NCBI RefSeq assembly: GCF_000423305.1
Contig: NZ_KE383999.1
Span: forward strand, 364,322-428,321
DNA from: Legionella moravica DSM 19234
GTDB taxonomy: Bacteria; Pseudomonadota; Gammaproteobacteria; Legionellales; Legionellaceae
Direction of reading: 5' to 3'
DNA: 64,000 nucleotides
Shown: piece after piece, positions 34,898 through 45,100 of the stretch
Layout of the letters: every line of letters begins with the position of its first letter
How positions within the stretch are numbered: position 1 is the stretch's first letter
Position numbers and translations under genes: made by a program
Notes under the pieces: model-generated
Told to the model about the DNA's origin: nothing
Database searches by the model: none
The model's input: only the letters and a program-made list of their open reading frames with translations

Positions 34898-35914
34898 TCA
34901 TACTTCCTGTTGTTGTATTACTTCCAGGCCAAAATGCTGATACGCTCTGGGAGTCGCCATTCTACCGCGTGGAGTGCGCATTAGGAATCCTTGTTGTATT
35001 AAAAAAGGCTCTAAAACATCTTCAATAGTCCCTTTTTCTTCTCCAATAGCTGCTGCAATGCTGTCAACGCCCACCGGACCACCATTAAAACGCTCAATAA
35101 CTGCTAACAGTAATTTTCTGTCCATCAGATCAAACCCATGTTGATCTACCTCCAGCATTTCCAATGCTTTTTGGGCAATATCAAGGCTAATTATGCCACG
35201 CCCTTTAACTTCTGCATAATCCCGAACCCGCCTTAATAATCTATTGGCAATTCGTGGAGTCCCCCTTGAGCGCATGGCAATTTCTCTGGCACCCTCGGGT
35301 TCTGTCACCACATTCAATAATTCTGCAGATCGCGTGACAATTTGGGTTAGCGAATCTATAGAGTAATATTCAAGTCTCTGGACAATACCAAACCTGTCTC
35401 TTAATGGGGAAGTAAGCAATCCTGCCCGGGTTGTAGCTCCGATCAAAGTAAAAGGTGGCAGCTCCAGTTTTATTGAGCGCGCAGCCGGTCCCTCTCCAAT
35501 CATAATATCGAGCTTATAATCCTCCATTGCAGGGTAGAGAATTTCCTCTATTACAGGACTAAGTCGATGAATTTCATCAATAAAAAGAATATCATTCTGT
35601 TGAAGATTGGTTAATATCGCTGCAATATCTCCAGCGCGTTCTATAACAGGACCTGATGTCTGACGAATATTGACACCCATTTCATGAGCAATAATATTGG
35701 CCAAAGTTGTTTTACCCAAGCCCGGCGGCCCAAAGATTAGCACATGATCCAATGCATCTTTTCTTCTTTTAGCTGCATCAATGAATATCTGCATCTGAGA
35801 GCTTACTGCATCCTGCCCAATGTATTCCTTTAGACTTAAAGGACGAATTGCCCGATCTATTGCTTCTTCAGAGGCAATACTCTGGGTACTGATTAAGCGA
35901 TCACTTTCCAGCAT
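34898..35914 (-). CDS. ruvB: Holliday junction branch migration helicase RuvB
   Basis: 338 aa AAA+ ATPase: Walker [10 protein letters not shown], Walker [10 protein letters not shown], sensor [18 protein letters not shown], and a C-terminal winged helix ([16 protein letters not shown]). RuvB hexamers drive branch migration with RuvA. ruvA and ruvC are not beside it here. ybgC and the tol genes follow without a gap. Confidence 0.97.
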   Translation of the reverse strand: MLESDRLISTQSIASEEAIDRAIRPLSLKEYIGQDAVSSQMQIFIDAAKRRKDALDHVLIFGPPGLGKTTLANIIAHEMGVNIRQTSGPVIERAGDIAAILTNLQQNDILFIDEIHRLSPVIEEILYPAMEDYKLDIMIGEGPAARSIKLELPPFTLIGATTRAGLLTSPLRDRFGIVQRLEYYSIDSLTQIVTRSAELLNVVTEPEGAREIAMRSRGTPRIANRLLRRVRDYAEVKGRGIISLDIAQKALEMLEVDQHGFDLMDRKLLLAVIERFNGGPVGVDSIAAAIGEEKGTIEDVLEPFLIQQGFLMRTPRGRMATPRAYQHFGLEVIQQQEV

Positions 35915-36027
35915 AAGAGTCTTATTAGATTCACCCGAATTGAAAACATTTTAACATAGGTTTTTTTAATATCAGCTTTCTTTTATTAATTATTTCGTAA
36001 TCAGCCACCAATCAGGATTAAGCGAGG

Positions 36028-36741
36028 TTATTGCCGATTATCTTTTAAAATAACATCACATCCTCTGTTTTGACACCTAATGCCTGACAAAAGTTCAATG
36101 ACTCGTGCAATCACACGGTGATTATCTACCCTGACAAGGGTATTGATGCGGCCATAGATTGTTGAGTTGACACTGCATTGAATCGTTCTTGCCAACTCAG
36201 GATTACATTGCGATTTAAAATAGTATCGGTTTGTCGATGTGGCAATGATGCCATACTTTTTTAAAAGCGTTCCAAATGGAATATTTGATCTCGTGATTTC
36301 GCCAACAAGTTCCTGAGGTAATTCCTTAAAATAGATTGTGATAAACGCCAGTTCCGCAATGAGCGACTCATTTAGTTCCTGAGCCATTTGTGGGTCATTA
36401 CGCTGTTTATTCGAATCCAATAGCATCGTAATCATACGAGAGTAGGTATGGCTACCCGGATTTTGATGAGCTTGTATGACACGAATAATTGCCTTTCTTT
36501 TATAATAGTTCTCAAGAGCCGGGGTTAATAATTGCTGCGTCAATAGGTCATTATAAGGTGCTGGCAAATGTTCTTGATTGATCTTTTGACTTTTCCAATC
36601 ACTCGTGTTCAAAAGCGAAGAAAACTCATTCAGCTCACGCAGAATACTGTGGGGAGTCGATGGCTCTGATGTGGCATTCACACACTGTATTGTGCTAACC
36701 ATCAATAATGAAATTAGAAAAAAATGAAACATTCGATGCAT
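36028..36741 (-). CDS. Exported protein of unknown function, 237 aa
   Basis: The N-terminus is a signal peptide (FHFFLISLLMVSTIQCVNA). The mature part is about 210 aa, with the second half (IPFGTLLKKYGI, IYGRINTLVRVDNHRVIARV) showing faint similarity in pattern to chorismate-lyase-like proteins, and four cysteines that could form disulfides. This resemblance is weak and no function is claimed. Monocistronic, upstream of ruvB. Confidence 0.75.
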   Translation of the reverse strand: MHRMFHFFLISLLMVSTIQCVNATSEPSTPHSILRELNEFSSLLNTSDWKSQKINQEHLPAPYNDLLTQQLLTPALENYYKRKAIIRVIQAHQNPGSHTYSRMITMLLDSNKQRNDPQMAQELNESLIAELAFITIYFKELPQELVGEITRSNIPFGTLLKKYGIIATSTNRYYFKSQCNPELARTIQCSVNSTIYGRINTLVRVDNHRVIARVIELLSGIRCQNRGCDVILKDNRQ

Positions 36742-36959
36742 GATATGTCCTTTTACCTAATGATAATTACTCTCACAAATGGAGAGCGTTACCTGCATTT
36801 ATAGCTCAACCGCAGAACAATGACTTATAATCCTGATTCAGTTTATCAACAATTAATTATAAATTGCCTGTTCCGTATTTTTAGTTCATATTAATGTCTG
36901 TTACAAAAGTTCTGTAACTCCTGACTTAATTTAAAAATTTCATGATTATAGGATATTTA

Positions 36960-37895
36960 ATGACCCCTACTGTTTATCTAAGCAATCAATTTATTCAACC
37001 AATTTTACCCCTTCTACTCCCCGAATGGCAGGTTATATCAGGTTGGGAGGAAAAATCTCACCTAGATAAAATAAAGGTTACAGCCTTGGCAACCACCGTC
37101 TGGGATCGCATCGATGAATCGTTCTTGTCTCAATTCCCAAATTTACAATTCATCAGCCACCTGGGTATAGGCACTGATAATATAGACAAAAACTATTTAA
37201 AAAAAAACCAAATTACCCTTGTATCACAACCCCATGCAGGCGTTCACGATACCGCAGAGCTGGCAATCACATTAATGTTATCTTTGTCCAGAAAAATTAT
37301 TGCGAATGATCGCTATACTCGTGCAAACCATTGGATTGATGGGAAGCCTCGATTTCTGGGAAACCATGTCTCTGGAAAACGATTGGGGCTGGTTGGTTTA
37401 GGCCAAATTGGGCTAACAATAGCTAAATTTGCTGATGCTCTGAACATGAATATTGCCTATACTGCGCGAAATAAGAAAGAATGTGCGTATTATTACTATC
37501 CTGATGTCAAAGCCCTCGCCAGTAACAGTGACATTCTCATACTCTGCTGTTCGGCCAATGCGGATTCACATCATCTGATCGATAAAGCGGTTTTGGAACA
37601 TTTAGGCCCGCTTGGTTATCTTATTAATGTTGCCAGAGGAAGCATAGTTGATCAAGATGCTCTTATTGACGCGCTGACCAATAATATCATCGCCGGGGCT
37701 GGACTGGACGTATTCAGCAATGAACCTGAAGTACCCCTGAAATTGCGTCAATTGGATAATGTGATTTTATCACCCCATATGGGTAGTTCGACTCGAGAGA
37801 ATTTGAATAGCATGTTTCAATTACAGGCACAGCAGTTAAATCACTACATGGAGAGTGCTTCTTCTCAAAGAATCGCAATAGAGAGCCCCGTTTAA
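36960..37895 (+). CDS. D-isomer-specific 2-hydroxyacid dehydrogenase
   Basis: 311 aa from ATG 36960 (AGGA six bases upstream); an in-frame ATG at 36942 is less likely. The NAD-binding fold motif is GLVGLGQIGLTIAKF, preceded by the TAELAITLMLSLSRKI stretch. Catalytic residues fit the family: Arg in LINVARGSIVDQDAL, Glu in DVFSNEPEVP, His in LSPHMGSST. The substrate (glyoxylate, hydroxypyruvate, phosphite or phosphoglycerate) cannot be told from sequence. The following methyltransferase may be co-transcribed. Confidence 0.88.
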   Translation: MTPTVYLSNQFIQPILPLLLPEWQVISGWEEKSHLDKIKVTALATTVWDRIDESFLSQFPNLQFISHLGIGTDNIDKNYLKKNQITLVSQPHAGVHDTAELAITLMLSLSRKIIANDRYTRANHWIDGKPRFLGNHVSGKRLGLVGLGQIGLTIAKFADALNMNIAYTARNKKECAYYYYPDVKALASNSDILILCCSANADSHHLIDKAVLEHLGPLGYLINVARGSIVDQDALIDALTNNIIAGAGLDVFSNEPEVPLKLRQLDNVILSPHMGSSTRENLNSMFQLQAQQLNHYMESASSQRIAIESPV

Positions 37896-37932
37896 CTTTA
37901 ATGTAACATCGACTCAATAATAAAGGACTATT

Positions 37933-38730
37933 ATGACCACAACTTATATTCTAAACACTAACGATAAAGCAAGGGATCGCCTTTCGTTACAACATCAACT
38001 CTATGCACAAAGCAGTAAAAACCTGATTCAGGAGGCTGGAATCAAACAAGGAATGAGCGGACTTGAAATTGGCTGTGGTTCAGGAGCGATGACTCTTGAA
38101 TTAGCCAAACTGATTGGACGCACTGGATCTCTTCTCGCGATTGATTTAAGTCAATCACAACTGGACTATGTCCAGAATATAACCCGTGATTACTCTACAG
38201 TACGATTCAAGTTATGGGACGTAAATCACCTTTCAGATCTGGGCGAACAATTTGACTTTATATATTGCCGCATGGTACTTCATCATGTTGCTGATGCTCA
38301 TTCAGTAATAGATCATATGGGGCAATGCCTGAAGCCAGGCGGTATAATCATTTGCGAGGAACCGTCTATATTTGACTCAACTTTTTGTTATCCGCCTTCT
38401 AAAGCATACGAGCAGTTTACTCAGTGGGTCAGAGCGTGTTTCGCAAAGAACAATCGTGATTTTGAAGTGGCGCACCGTCTCGAACAGGAGTTTGAATCAT
38501 GTCATCTTTCAGTCACACATCATTCACTTTACCAGCCCTTACTTAGAACAGCTCAAGAAAAATTGATTTACTCCATGGCATTAAACGATCTCAAGCCTCA
38601 ACTCATCGATATGCAGATTGCATCACAAGAAGAGATTGATGCCTTATCCAACGAACTAATCAATTTAGCTCAAACAGGAAACACCATGACCTGGATTCGG
38701 ATGCATAAAATCATCGCTAAATTAAATTGA
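37933..38730 (+). CDS. SAM-dependent class I methyltransferase
   Basis: 265 aa with the Rossmann-type SAM site: GLEIGCGSGAMTLELAK (motif I), LLAIDLSQSQLDYV (post I), FDFIYCRMVLHHV (motif II) and LKPGGIIICEEP (motif III). This pattern is typical of UbiE/Methyltransf_11-type enzymes acting on small molecules. AAGGA precedes the ATG. The substrate is unknown. Confidence 0.88.
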   Translation: MTTTYILNTNDKARDRLSLQHQLYAQSSKNLIQEAGIKQGMSGLEIGCGSGAMTLELAKLIGRTGSLLAIDLSQSQLDYVQNITRDYSTVRFKLWDVNHLSDLGEQFDFIYCRMVLHHVADAHSVIDHMGQCLKPGGIIICEEPSIFDSTFCYPPSKAYEQFTQWVRACFAKNNRDFEVAHRLEQEFESCHLSVTHHSLYQPLLRTAQEKLIYSMALNDLKPQLIDMQIASQEEIDALSNELINLAQTGNTMTWIRMHKIIAKLN

Positions 38731-38806
38731 TTTCAGTTTCTATTGGGCTATTTGGTTGGGTCTTTATTAAGCCTGAATAGTCCAATTGTTCCAACATTGA
38801 ATCTTT

Positions 38807-39379
38807 TTATCCGGCTACATTCTTATTTCGCCTATCCACAAAATTAGTCACCAGCTTCCTTGCTCTATGAATTCGAGATCGCACTGTTCCAATCGGACAG
38901 TTTAACTCTTGCGCAATATGTTCATAGGTGCACCCCTCAAAGACATGCATTCCATAGCAAAGCCGTAAGTCCTCTGATAATTGAGAGATAGCAGACTCGA
39001 TTTGATCTGTGATCTCAGTCGTCATTAGATGATGCTCAGGTGAATTATAAAATGAGGAATATTGTTCATCAACAAAATGAGCTTCAGAATCCAGACGTAA
39101 ACTGGCTGAACGGTAATAATTTTTTATCGTATTTTGAGTAATTTTATAAAGCCAGGTAGAGAACTGGCTCTTATCTTTAAAAAAATGCAAATTTCGGTAC
39201 ACTTTAAGTAATACTTCCTGAGCCAAATCTTTAGCATACGCCTGATCATTAATATAAAAATAAATAACCCGTTGCACTTTATGATCATATCGCTCAAGGA
39301 GTTGATTGTACGCAACAGAACTTCCATCTCTAGCCAGTTCAACTAAATACTCATCAGTATAAGGGCTGTCTCTATTCAT
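38807..39379 (-). CDS. rpoE: RNA polymerase ECF sigma factor, RpoE/AlgU type
   Basis: 190 aa with region 2 (NQLLERYDHKVQRVIYFY, DLAQEVLLKVYRNL, FSTWLYKITQN) and region 4 (LCYGMHVFEGCTYEHIAQEL, PIGTVRSRIHRARK). It directs RNA polymerase to envelope-stress promoters in relatives. No RseA/MucA-like anti-sigma gene lies next to it: its downstream neighbour is a convergent methyltransferase, so control must be elsewhere. From memory this corresponds to lpg1577 rpoE. Confidence 0.92.
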   Translation of the reverse strand: MNRDSPYTDEYLVELARDGSSVAYNQLLERYDHKVQRVIYFYINDQAYAKDLAQEVLLKVYRNLHFFKDKSQFSTWLYKITQNTIKNYYRSASLRLDSEAHFVDEQYSSFYNSPEHHLMTTEITDQIESAISQLSEDLRLCYGMHVFEGCTYEHIAQELNCPIGTVRSRIHRARKLVTNFVDRRNKNVAG

Positions 39380-39479
39380 AAAATCCTCTTTAATCCTTCA
39401 TACAATGCTTATCATGCACATAAGATAACAGTATGATTGGAGGCTAGTATTATAATTATACATTATGTATAATTATATA

Positions 39480-39896
39480 CTATTCGTTTGAAGATATATG
39501 ATGAAGTTGCCGTAATTGATGTTCTGAAATCTGATCATTAAATAATATGAATAATTTCCTTTTATCCAGAATGGATATTTGAATCAGTTGAAATAAGGTA
39601 TTGTGGATGATAATGCGAAGCTCATCACAATCCTCTGTAATTCCATTTTTTGTTGTGATATACCATTCTTTGTTGCGGTAAATCATCTCAATAATGAAAT
39701 TACTTGGATTTTTATTAATGAACTCCGGTATCATGTATACAGAAAGAACTGCGATTAAAGCCAGCTTAATAAGACTGAATAAAGAAGAATATACAATTAA
39801 AGCCACGGTAAGAAAATATAAAATTGAAATCAAACGAAAATAGACTTTTGATTTAGTGGGTTTAAGTATTATTTCTGATGATGGTGACAATTTCAT
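39480..39896 (-). CDS. YgfX/CptA-like inner membrane protein
   Basis: 138 aa with two close membrane helices (residues about 22-54) followed by a cytoplasmic domain. It overlaps sdhE by 35 bases and follows it, the same pairing as sdhE-ygfX in enterobacteria. In E. coli YgfX (CptA) is linked with YgfY and reported as a toxin-like membrane partner. Sequence similarity is low, so position supports the call more than motifs do. Confidence 0.65.
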   Translation of the reverse strand: MKLSPSSEIILKPTKSKVYFRLISILYFLTVALIVYSSLFSLIKLALIAVLSVYMIPEFINKNPSNFIIEMIYRNKEWYITTKNGITEDCDELRIIIHNTLFQLIQISILDKRKLFILFNDQISEHQLRQLHHISSNE

Positions 39897-40119
39897 TTAG
39901 CTCAGTATCTTGTGGATCGGTATGTCCCATTAACCACGAAAAAAGTTCAGGATCCGTACAACTCAATAACCGATCAAACAACTTGAGTTCATGCTCACTC
40001 AACAAATCCAAACCATGTTCCAAAAAACGCTGCAAAATAAGATCCAGCTCCAGCATACCGCGTCGGCAATGCCAGGTAATCCTCGCCCTTTCTCGTGAAT
40101 CTAGCATGAAATATCTCAA
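39862..40119 (-). CDS. sdhE: FAD assembly factor SdhE (YgfY family)
   Basis: 85 aa containing the family motif RGMLELDLILQRF, in which the RGxxE glutamate and arginine are needed for covalent flavinylation of succinate dehydrogenase SdhA. Start may be ATG 40119 or 40107 (MLDSRERARITWHCRRG). Divergent from ygfZ and overlapping the ygfX-like gene. Confidence 0.9.
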   Translation of the reverse strand: MRYFMLDSRERARITWHCRRGMLELDLILQRFLEHGLDLLSEHELKLFDRLLSCTDPELFSWLMGHTDPQDTELNEIVTIIRNNT

Positions 40120-40235
40120 AAATAGTAGTTGATTGTATTGTTATCATTATTGAATCATAAATTCTAAAATGACTCTAAAATTATCCGTGCTGATGATACA
40201 CTACTCGAATAATAAACGGAAACTTTGATATAACC

Positions 40236-41207
40236 ATGAGCTTATTCCAAAATCACACTATAAATAATCGAATTTTGACAACAAACACCATTAATTGCAC
40301 TATTGAGCCACTTAAAAACTACTTTTTTGATTTATCTTATCTTGGTTTAATCCAATTGGATGGAGAAAAAGCAGTAGATTTTCTTCAAGGCCAATTAACC
40401 TGTGATTTAAATGCAGTATCAGACATACAAATGATACAAGGTGCACAATGCAACCTAAAAGGCCGCATCCTTTCACTTATGGATGTTATCAATTGGAATG
40501 GAATTAAATTAATTCTTCCCCAGGATATGATTGAGGCTACAGCCATTTCATTGAATAAAACGGCTCAACTGTCCAGAGTAACTCTAAAAGAATGTAATGA
40601 ATTCAAAATTGCTGGATTTTATTTACAAAATTCTCAGGACTTTGTACCTGATTCCGATTTTTTCCCATCTGAATTATACACTCTTTCTTACACTTCCAAT
40701 TATTGCTATTACCACTTAGGTGATGGGTTTTATATTTTCATAGTGCCACAAAATGAATTCATCAATATATCTGAATTATTTAAAGAACGAGATCAATATC
40801 TAGGCTCAATGACTTGGCATACCCTGAGATTAATGCACAAACAAATCGATATATATCCTGAGTCCAGAGGACTATTTCTGCCTCATAGACTGGGTTTACA
40901 TGAAACAAAATACATCAGCTTTAACAAAGGATGCTATAAAGGACAAGAAATTATAGCCAGAACACAATACCGTGCAACTATAAAACATGAATTAAAAATC
41001 TTTATTATCAATACAGATCACACGATTTACTCAGGCCAAAAATTATTTCATTTCACTGATGAAATTGAAATTGGGGAGTTAATCGATTATTCCAATTTAG
41101 GCAACAATCGCTATTTGATCGCAGCAAGCATGCTTAAAGAACCCTTCGTCTCAGTTCGGTTTGAAGGCCAAAACAAAGAGGTTAGGCTTGAAATACCAGT
41201 TTTATAA
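40236..41207 (+). CDS. ygfZ: Folate-dependent Fe-S/tRNA maintenance protein YgfZ
   Basis: 323 aa of the aminomethyltransferase-like COG0354 family with the invariant FNKGCYKGQEIIARTQYR motif, including the reactive cysteine. YgfZ supports repair or activity of iron-sulfur enzymes such as MiaB. The N-terminal domain (FLQGQLTCDLN) fits the family. It lies beside sdhE, a common arrangement. Confidence 0.92.
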   Translation: MSLFQNHTINNRILTTNTINCTIEPLKNYFFDLSYLGLIQLDGEKAVDFLQGQLTCDLNAVSDIQMIQGAQCNLKGRILSLMDVINWNGIKLILPQDMIEATAISLNKTAQLSRVTLKECNEFKIAGFYLQNSQDFVPDSDFFPSELYTLSYTSNYCYYHLGDGFYIFIVPQNEFINISELFKERDQYLGSMTWHTLRLMHKQIDIYPESRGLFLPHRLGLHETKYISFNKGCYKGQEIIARTQYRATIKHELKIFIINTDHTIYSGQKLFHFTDEIEIGELIDYSNLGNNRYLIAASMLKEPFVSVRFEGQNKEVRLEIPVL

Positions 41208-41309
41208 ATAGATATAGAGAAGACATCGAAAAATTGTGGCATTAAAAAAAAGTGCGAGCGATACCCGCCGAAGTACTGCGGCTTACTCACGGAATCCAGA
41301 ATACCAAAG

Positions 41310-41352
41310 TAAATTGATAAGATGCCGCGGCTTAGACCGCGGGTTCCACTGT
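41310..41352. repeat. GC-rich inverted repeat in an intergenic gap
   Basis: CCGCGG, six bases, CCGCGG forms a short perfect inverted repeat around 41324-41341 in an otherwise AT-rich 250-base gap, next to other GC-rich text (ATACCCGCCGAAGTACTGCGG). It resembles an extragenic palindromic element. A 61-codon frame over it looks spurious. Confidence 0.4.
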
Positions 41353-41457
41353 TCTAGCACTGTTTTTCTGGATTTTGTGATTCAAACACTGCGACGTAAC
41401 CAAGAGAATATCAGCGTCTGATTCGTCTTATGCTTCTATATCTTAAAACCACAAAAT

Positions 41458-42006
41458 TTACTGTTTTTGTCCCGGTAACATTCGTTTTAATATATTGTTT
41501 TTATCAATAAAATGATGTTTCAAAGCGCCAAGAACATGCAGGCCAATAAAAACAATTAAAATCCAGGCAATAACCTCATGTGATTCATTCATAAATTCAG
41601 CAAGGGATTTGTCTGGTGTTATCCAGGGTAAGGGCATTTTAAAAAGACCAAAATAAGTGGGAATACGATCAGCAGCAACGGACATGATCCAGCCACTCAT
41701 AGGCATAATAAATAAAAGAACATAAAAACCGTATTGCACAAAACGTGACAATACTTTTTCCCAAGGTTTAACTGATTCAGGTAAAGAAGGTTTTCCTTTA
41801 GCATGAACCCAAACAAAACGAATGAGCATCAAAAATAATACGGTAATACCAGTAGATTTATGGAGCATATATGCAGAACCCTGGTATTGTTCTGGAATTT
41901 CATCTAGAAAAAAACCCATACACAACATCCCAATAACGATGAGAGCAATAACCCAATGAAACCATTTGGAGGTTGCCGAATATCCTGTATCAATTTTGCT
42001 TTCCAC
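41458..42006 (-). CDS. Cytochrome b561
   Basis: 182 aa with four membrane helices and the b561 N-terminal pattern SATSKWFHWVIALIVIGM, whose histidine is a heme ligand. Other heme histidines are in YMLHKSTGITVL and in ESHEVIAWILIVFIGLHVLG (two). The family passes electrons from quinol or superoxide in the inner membrane. Separate from gdhB by the terminator at 42058-42089. Confidence 0.9.
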   Translation of the reverse strand: MESKIDTGYSATSKWFHWVIALIVIGMLCMGFFLDEIPEQYQGSAYMLHKSTGITVLFLMLIRFVWVHAKGKPSLPESVKPWEKVLSRFVQYGFYVLLFIMPMSGWIMSVAADRIPTYFGLFKMPLPWITPDKSLAEFMNESHEVIAWILIVFIGLHVLGALKHHFIDKNNILKRMLPGQKQ

Positions 42007-42057
42007 TAAATCACTCCTTGAATTATAAGTTAAATCAACTAAATGAATCTTAAAAAT

Positions 42058-42089
42058 CCCATGTCATAATTAAATGTCTATGACATGGG
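42058..42089 (-). terminator. gdhB: Intrinsic terminator of gdhB
   Basis: CCCATGTCATA and TATGACATGGG form a perfect 11-bp stem with a ten-base loop, 12 bases past the gdhB stop codon; on the minus strand it is followed by ATTTTTA. A classic Rho-independent terminator. Confidence 0.85.
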
Positions 42090-42100
42090 ATAATAATGAT

Positions 42101-45100
42101 TTAAGACGCTTTTTCTGGCTTTACATATGCTTGCAATGTGGTCTGCGTTAAATCCAGCAACTCCCTTATCGCAACAAAGAACATCGTGTAATTTAGAACC
42201 GTACTGGATTTTAAATCAGTGAGGATAAAACGCCAGCGCTCGATTAAAGCAGCATGAACAGTTCCCCAGGATTCCAACCGGGCTGCAAAATCCTTATTTT
42301 TAGCATCAAAACACATAATTCCTGAGGTTAATTGACGCTGTTGCCAATCCAGGTCATCACGTAAAGCCTCTCTGGATAATGACTCCCAATGATTTTCAGT
42401 TGGATGAATGATAACTTGCGTTCTAATCCAGGATAAATCCAGGTACTCACCGATTCCGAAGTATATTTCTGCAACTTTTTCAATACTCACATTGTTTGTA
42501 TGAGCGAGTTCAATAATATCTGTGGCAGCAAATAATCCACGAGTAACTGTTAGTTCATGAGCCAAAGAAGGAGGTACTCCATCCTTAATCCGCTCTTCAT
42601 AATGTTCTTGATATTGGGCTCGACCATGCTCACCAAATACAGCAGGCATTGATTTTTTGAATTCAACAACTCCTTTGGAATACAGTTTGATCGTATGACT
42701 TACATCTAAAGATCTGCGTTGATTACGTAAAAACCACCGCGTGACTCTTCTTGAAAGACGTACATAAAGCATCATCATATCAATCTGTTGTTGCGCGCTA
42801 ATTTTTGTTCCCAACTCCTCAATTTGTTTCCAGATGGATTCCAAATCAAGAACTGTACGTGCAATCATATAGGCTCTGACGATAGCAGATACGGGAGCAC
42901 CTGTCTCATCCTGAAGTCTGTACACATAAGTAAAGCCCATTTCATTGACGATAATATTGCTTAAACGAGTAGCAATAATTTCCCGTCTCAATGGGTGATC
43001 TTGCATTTGCTTGCTGAATCGTTCCTGTAATGGCTTGGGAAATGAATTAATCAAAATTTCATTCATGTAACTTTCTTCAGGAACATCAGATGCTAGAATT
43101 TGCTCCTTCAAGAGAGTCTTACTGTAACACATCAAAACAGCAATACCGGGTCTACCCAGACCCTGCCCCATTAATTTGCGTTCCGTTAATGCTTTATCAT
43201 CAGGTAAAAACTCAAGATTACGATCTAATTTACCGGTCCTTTCGAGTTCATTCATATAACGTGACTGAAGCTCAAGCGAACGAAGTGCCTGTGATGCAGA
43301 CAAGCTAATAGCTCGAGTTTGTAAAAAATTATCTCGAAGTACTAATTTTGACACTTCATCAGTCATTTCACCTAATAACTCATTTCGCTGTTTGGGAGTC
43401 AGATCTCCTGAAGCAACAATGGTATTCAGTAAAATTTTAATATTCACTTCTTTATCAGAACAGTTCACCCCACCTGAGTTATCAATAAAATCGGTATAAA
43501 CCATTCCGCCATGCAAGGTATATTCTACTCGAGCTAATTGAGTCAAACCCAAATTACCGCCCTCACCAATTACTTTACAACGCAATTGTTTGGCATTCAC
43601 ACGGGTTGAATCATTGGTTCTATCGCCAACACTGGCATTTGATTCCAGACTTGATTTGACATAAGTACCAATACCACCACTCCAGAGCAAATCAACCTTG
43701 GCTTTTAAAATTGTTTTAATCAATTCATTAGGCTCAATTTCTGTTTGCTTTATGCCAAACACTTTTTGCATTTCTGGGCTGACAGGAATTGATTTTGCGC
43801 TGCGATTGAATACACCGCCTCCCTTTGAAATCAATTTTTTATCGTAATCGGTCCAATTCGAGCGTGGTAAGTTAAATAATCTCTTTCGCTCATTATAACT
43901 GATAGCCGCATCTGGATTAGGATCGATAAAAATATGAAGATGGTTGAATGCACCAACTAACTTGATGTGGTTGGATAACAGCATACCATTACCAAATACA
44001 TCTCCTGCCATATCGCCAATTCCAACAACAGTAAAATCGTTATTGTGAATATCAATATCCAGTTCATAGAAATGGCGTTTAACAGATTCCCAGGCTCCCT
44101 TGGCTGTGATACCCATTTTTTTATGGTCGTATCCAACTGACCCGCCTGAAGCAAAAGCATCTCCGAGCCAGAAACCATATTCCAATGAAATAGAATTGGC
44201 AATATCTGAAAATGTTGCAGTTCCCTTATCCGCCGCAACGACCAGATAGGGATCATCTTCATCATAGAACACAACATTTTGAGGTTTAACAATATGACCG
44301 TCTTTATAATTATCGGTAATATCCAGTAAACCTCGGATAAACAATTGATAGCAGCTAATGCCTTCGGCCATGATTTCTTCACGGGTTCCATTAACTGGTA
44401 AATGTTTGGGAACAAATCCGCCTTTAGCACCACTAGGGACAATAACGGAATTTTTAACCTGTTGCGCTTTCATCAAGCCAAGAATTTCAGTACGAAAATC
44501 TTCTCTGCGATCCGACCAACGAAGTCCCCCGCGAGCAACTTTTCCACAACGTAAGTGTACCCCTTCAAAACGTGGAGAATAGACAAATATCTCAAACATT
44601 GGATGAGGTTTAGGAACACCTGGAATAATCTTGCTGTTTAATTTAATGGATATATAACTCTTGGAATTTCCATTCGAATCTACTTGATAAAAGTTGGTAC
44701 GAAGAGTGGCATTAATTGCCTGAACGTATTGTCTGATAATTTTGTCTTCATCAAGATTCGAGACGTTATCAAGATCATTTAAAATTTCAGCGGTCAGATC
44801 ATTAAAGCGAGATTCTCTTTTATTATTTTCAAGAGGATTACATCTGATTTCGAAGAGTCTCACCAGTTTCTTCGCAATGTTTACATTGTTGTTTAACGCC
44901 ATTTCCATATAGTCCTGGCTGAATGTAAAACCTATTTGCTTAAAGTATTTCGCATAAGTTCTTAAGATGGCCACTTCACGCCAATTAAGTCCAGCTGCTA
45001 AAACGAGTTGATTAAATCCATCATTTTCTGCATCACCAAACCAAACACGGGCAAATGCATTCTGGAATAACTCCTTGATTTCATCGACATTAAATTCAAA

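Noticed and set aside
41236..41421. 61-aa plus-strand frame
   Set aside because: It covers the palindromic element, has no ribosome binding site and no protein-like composition.
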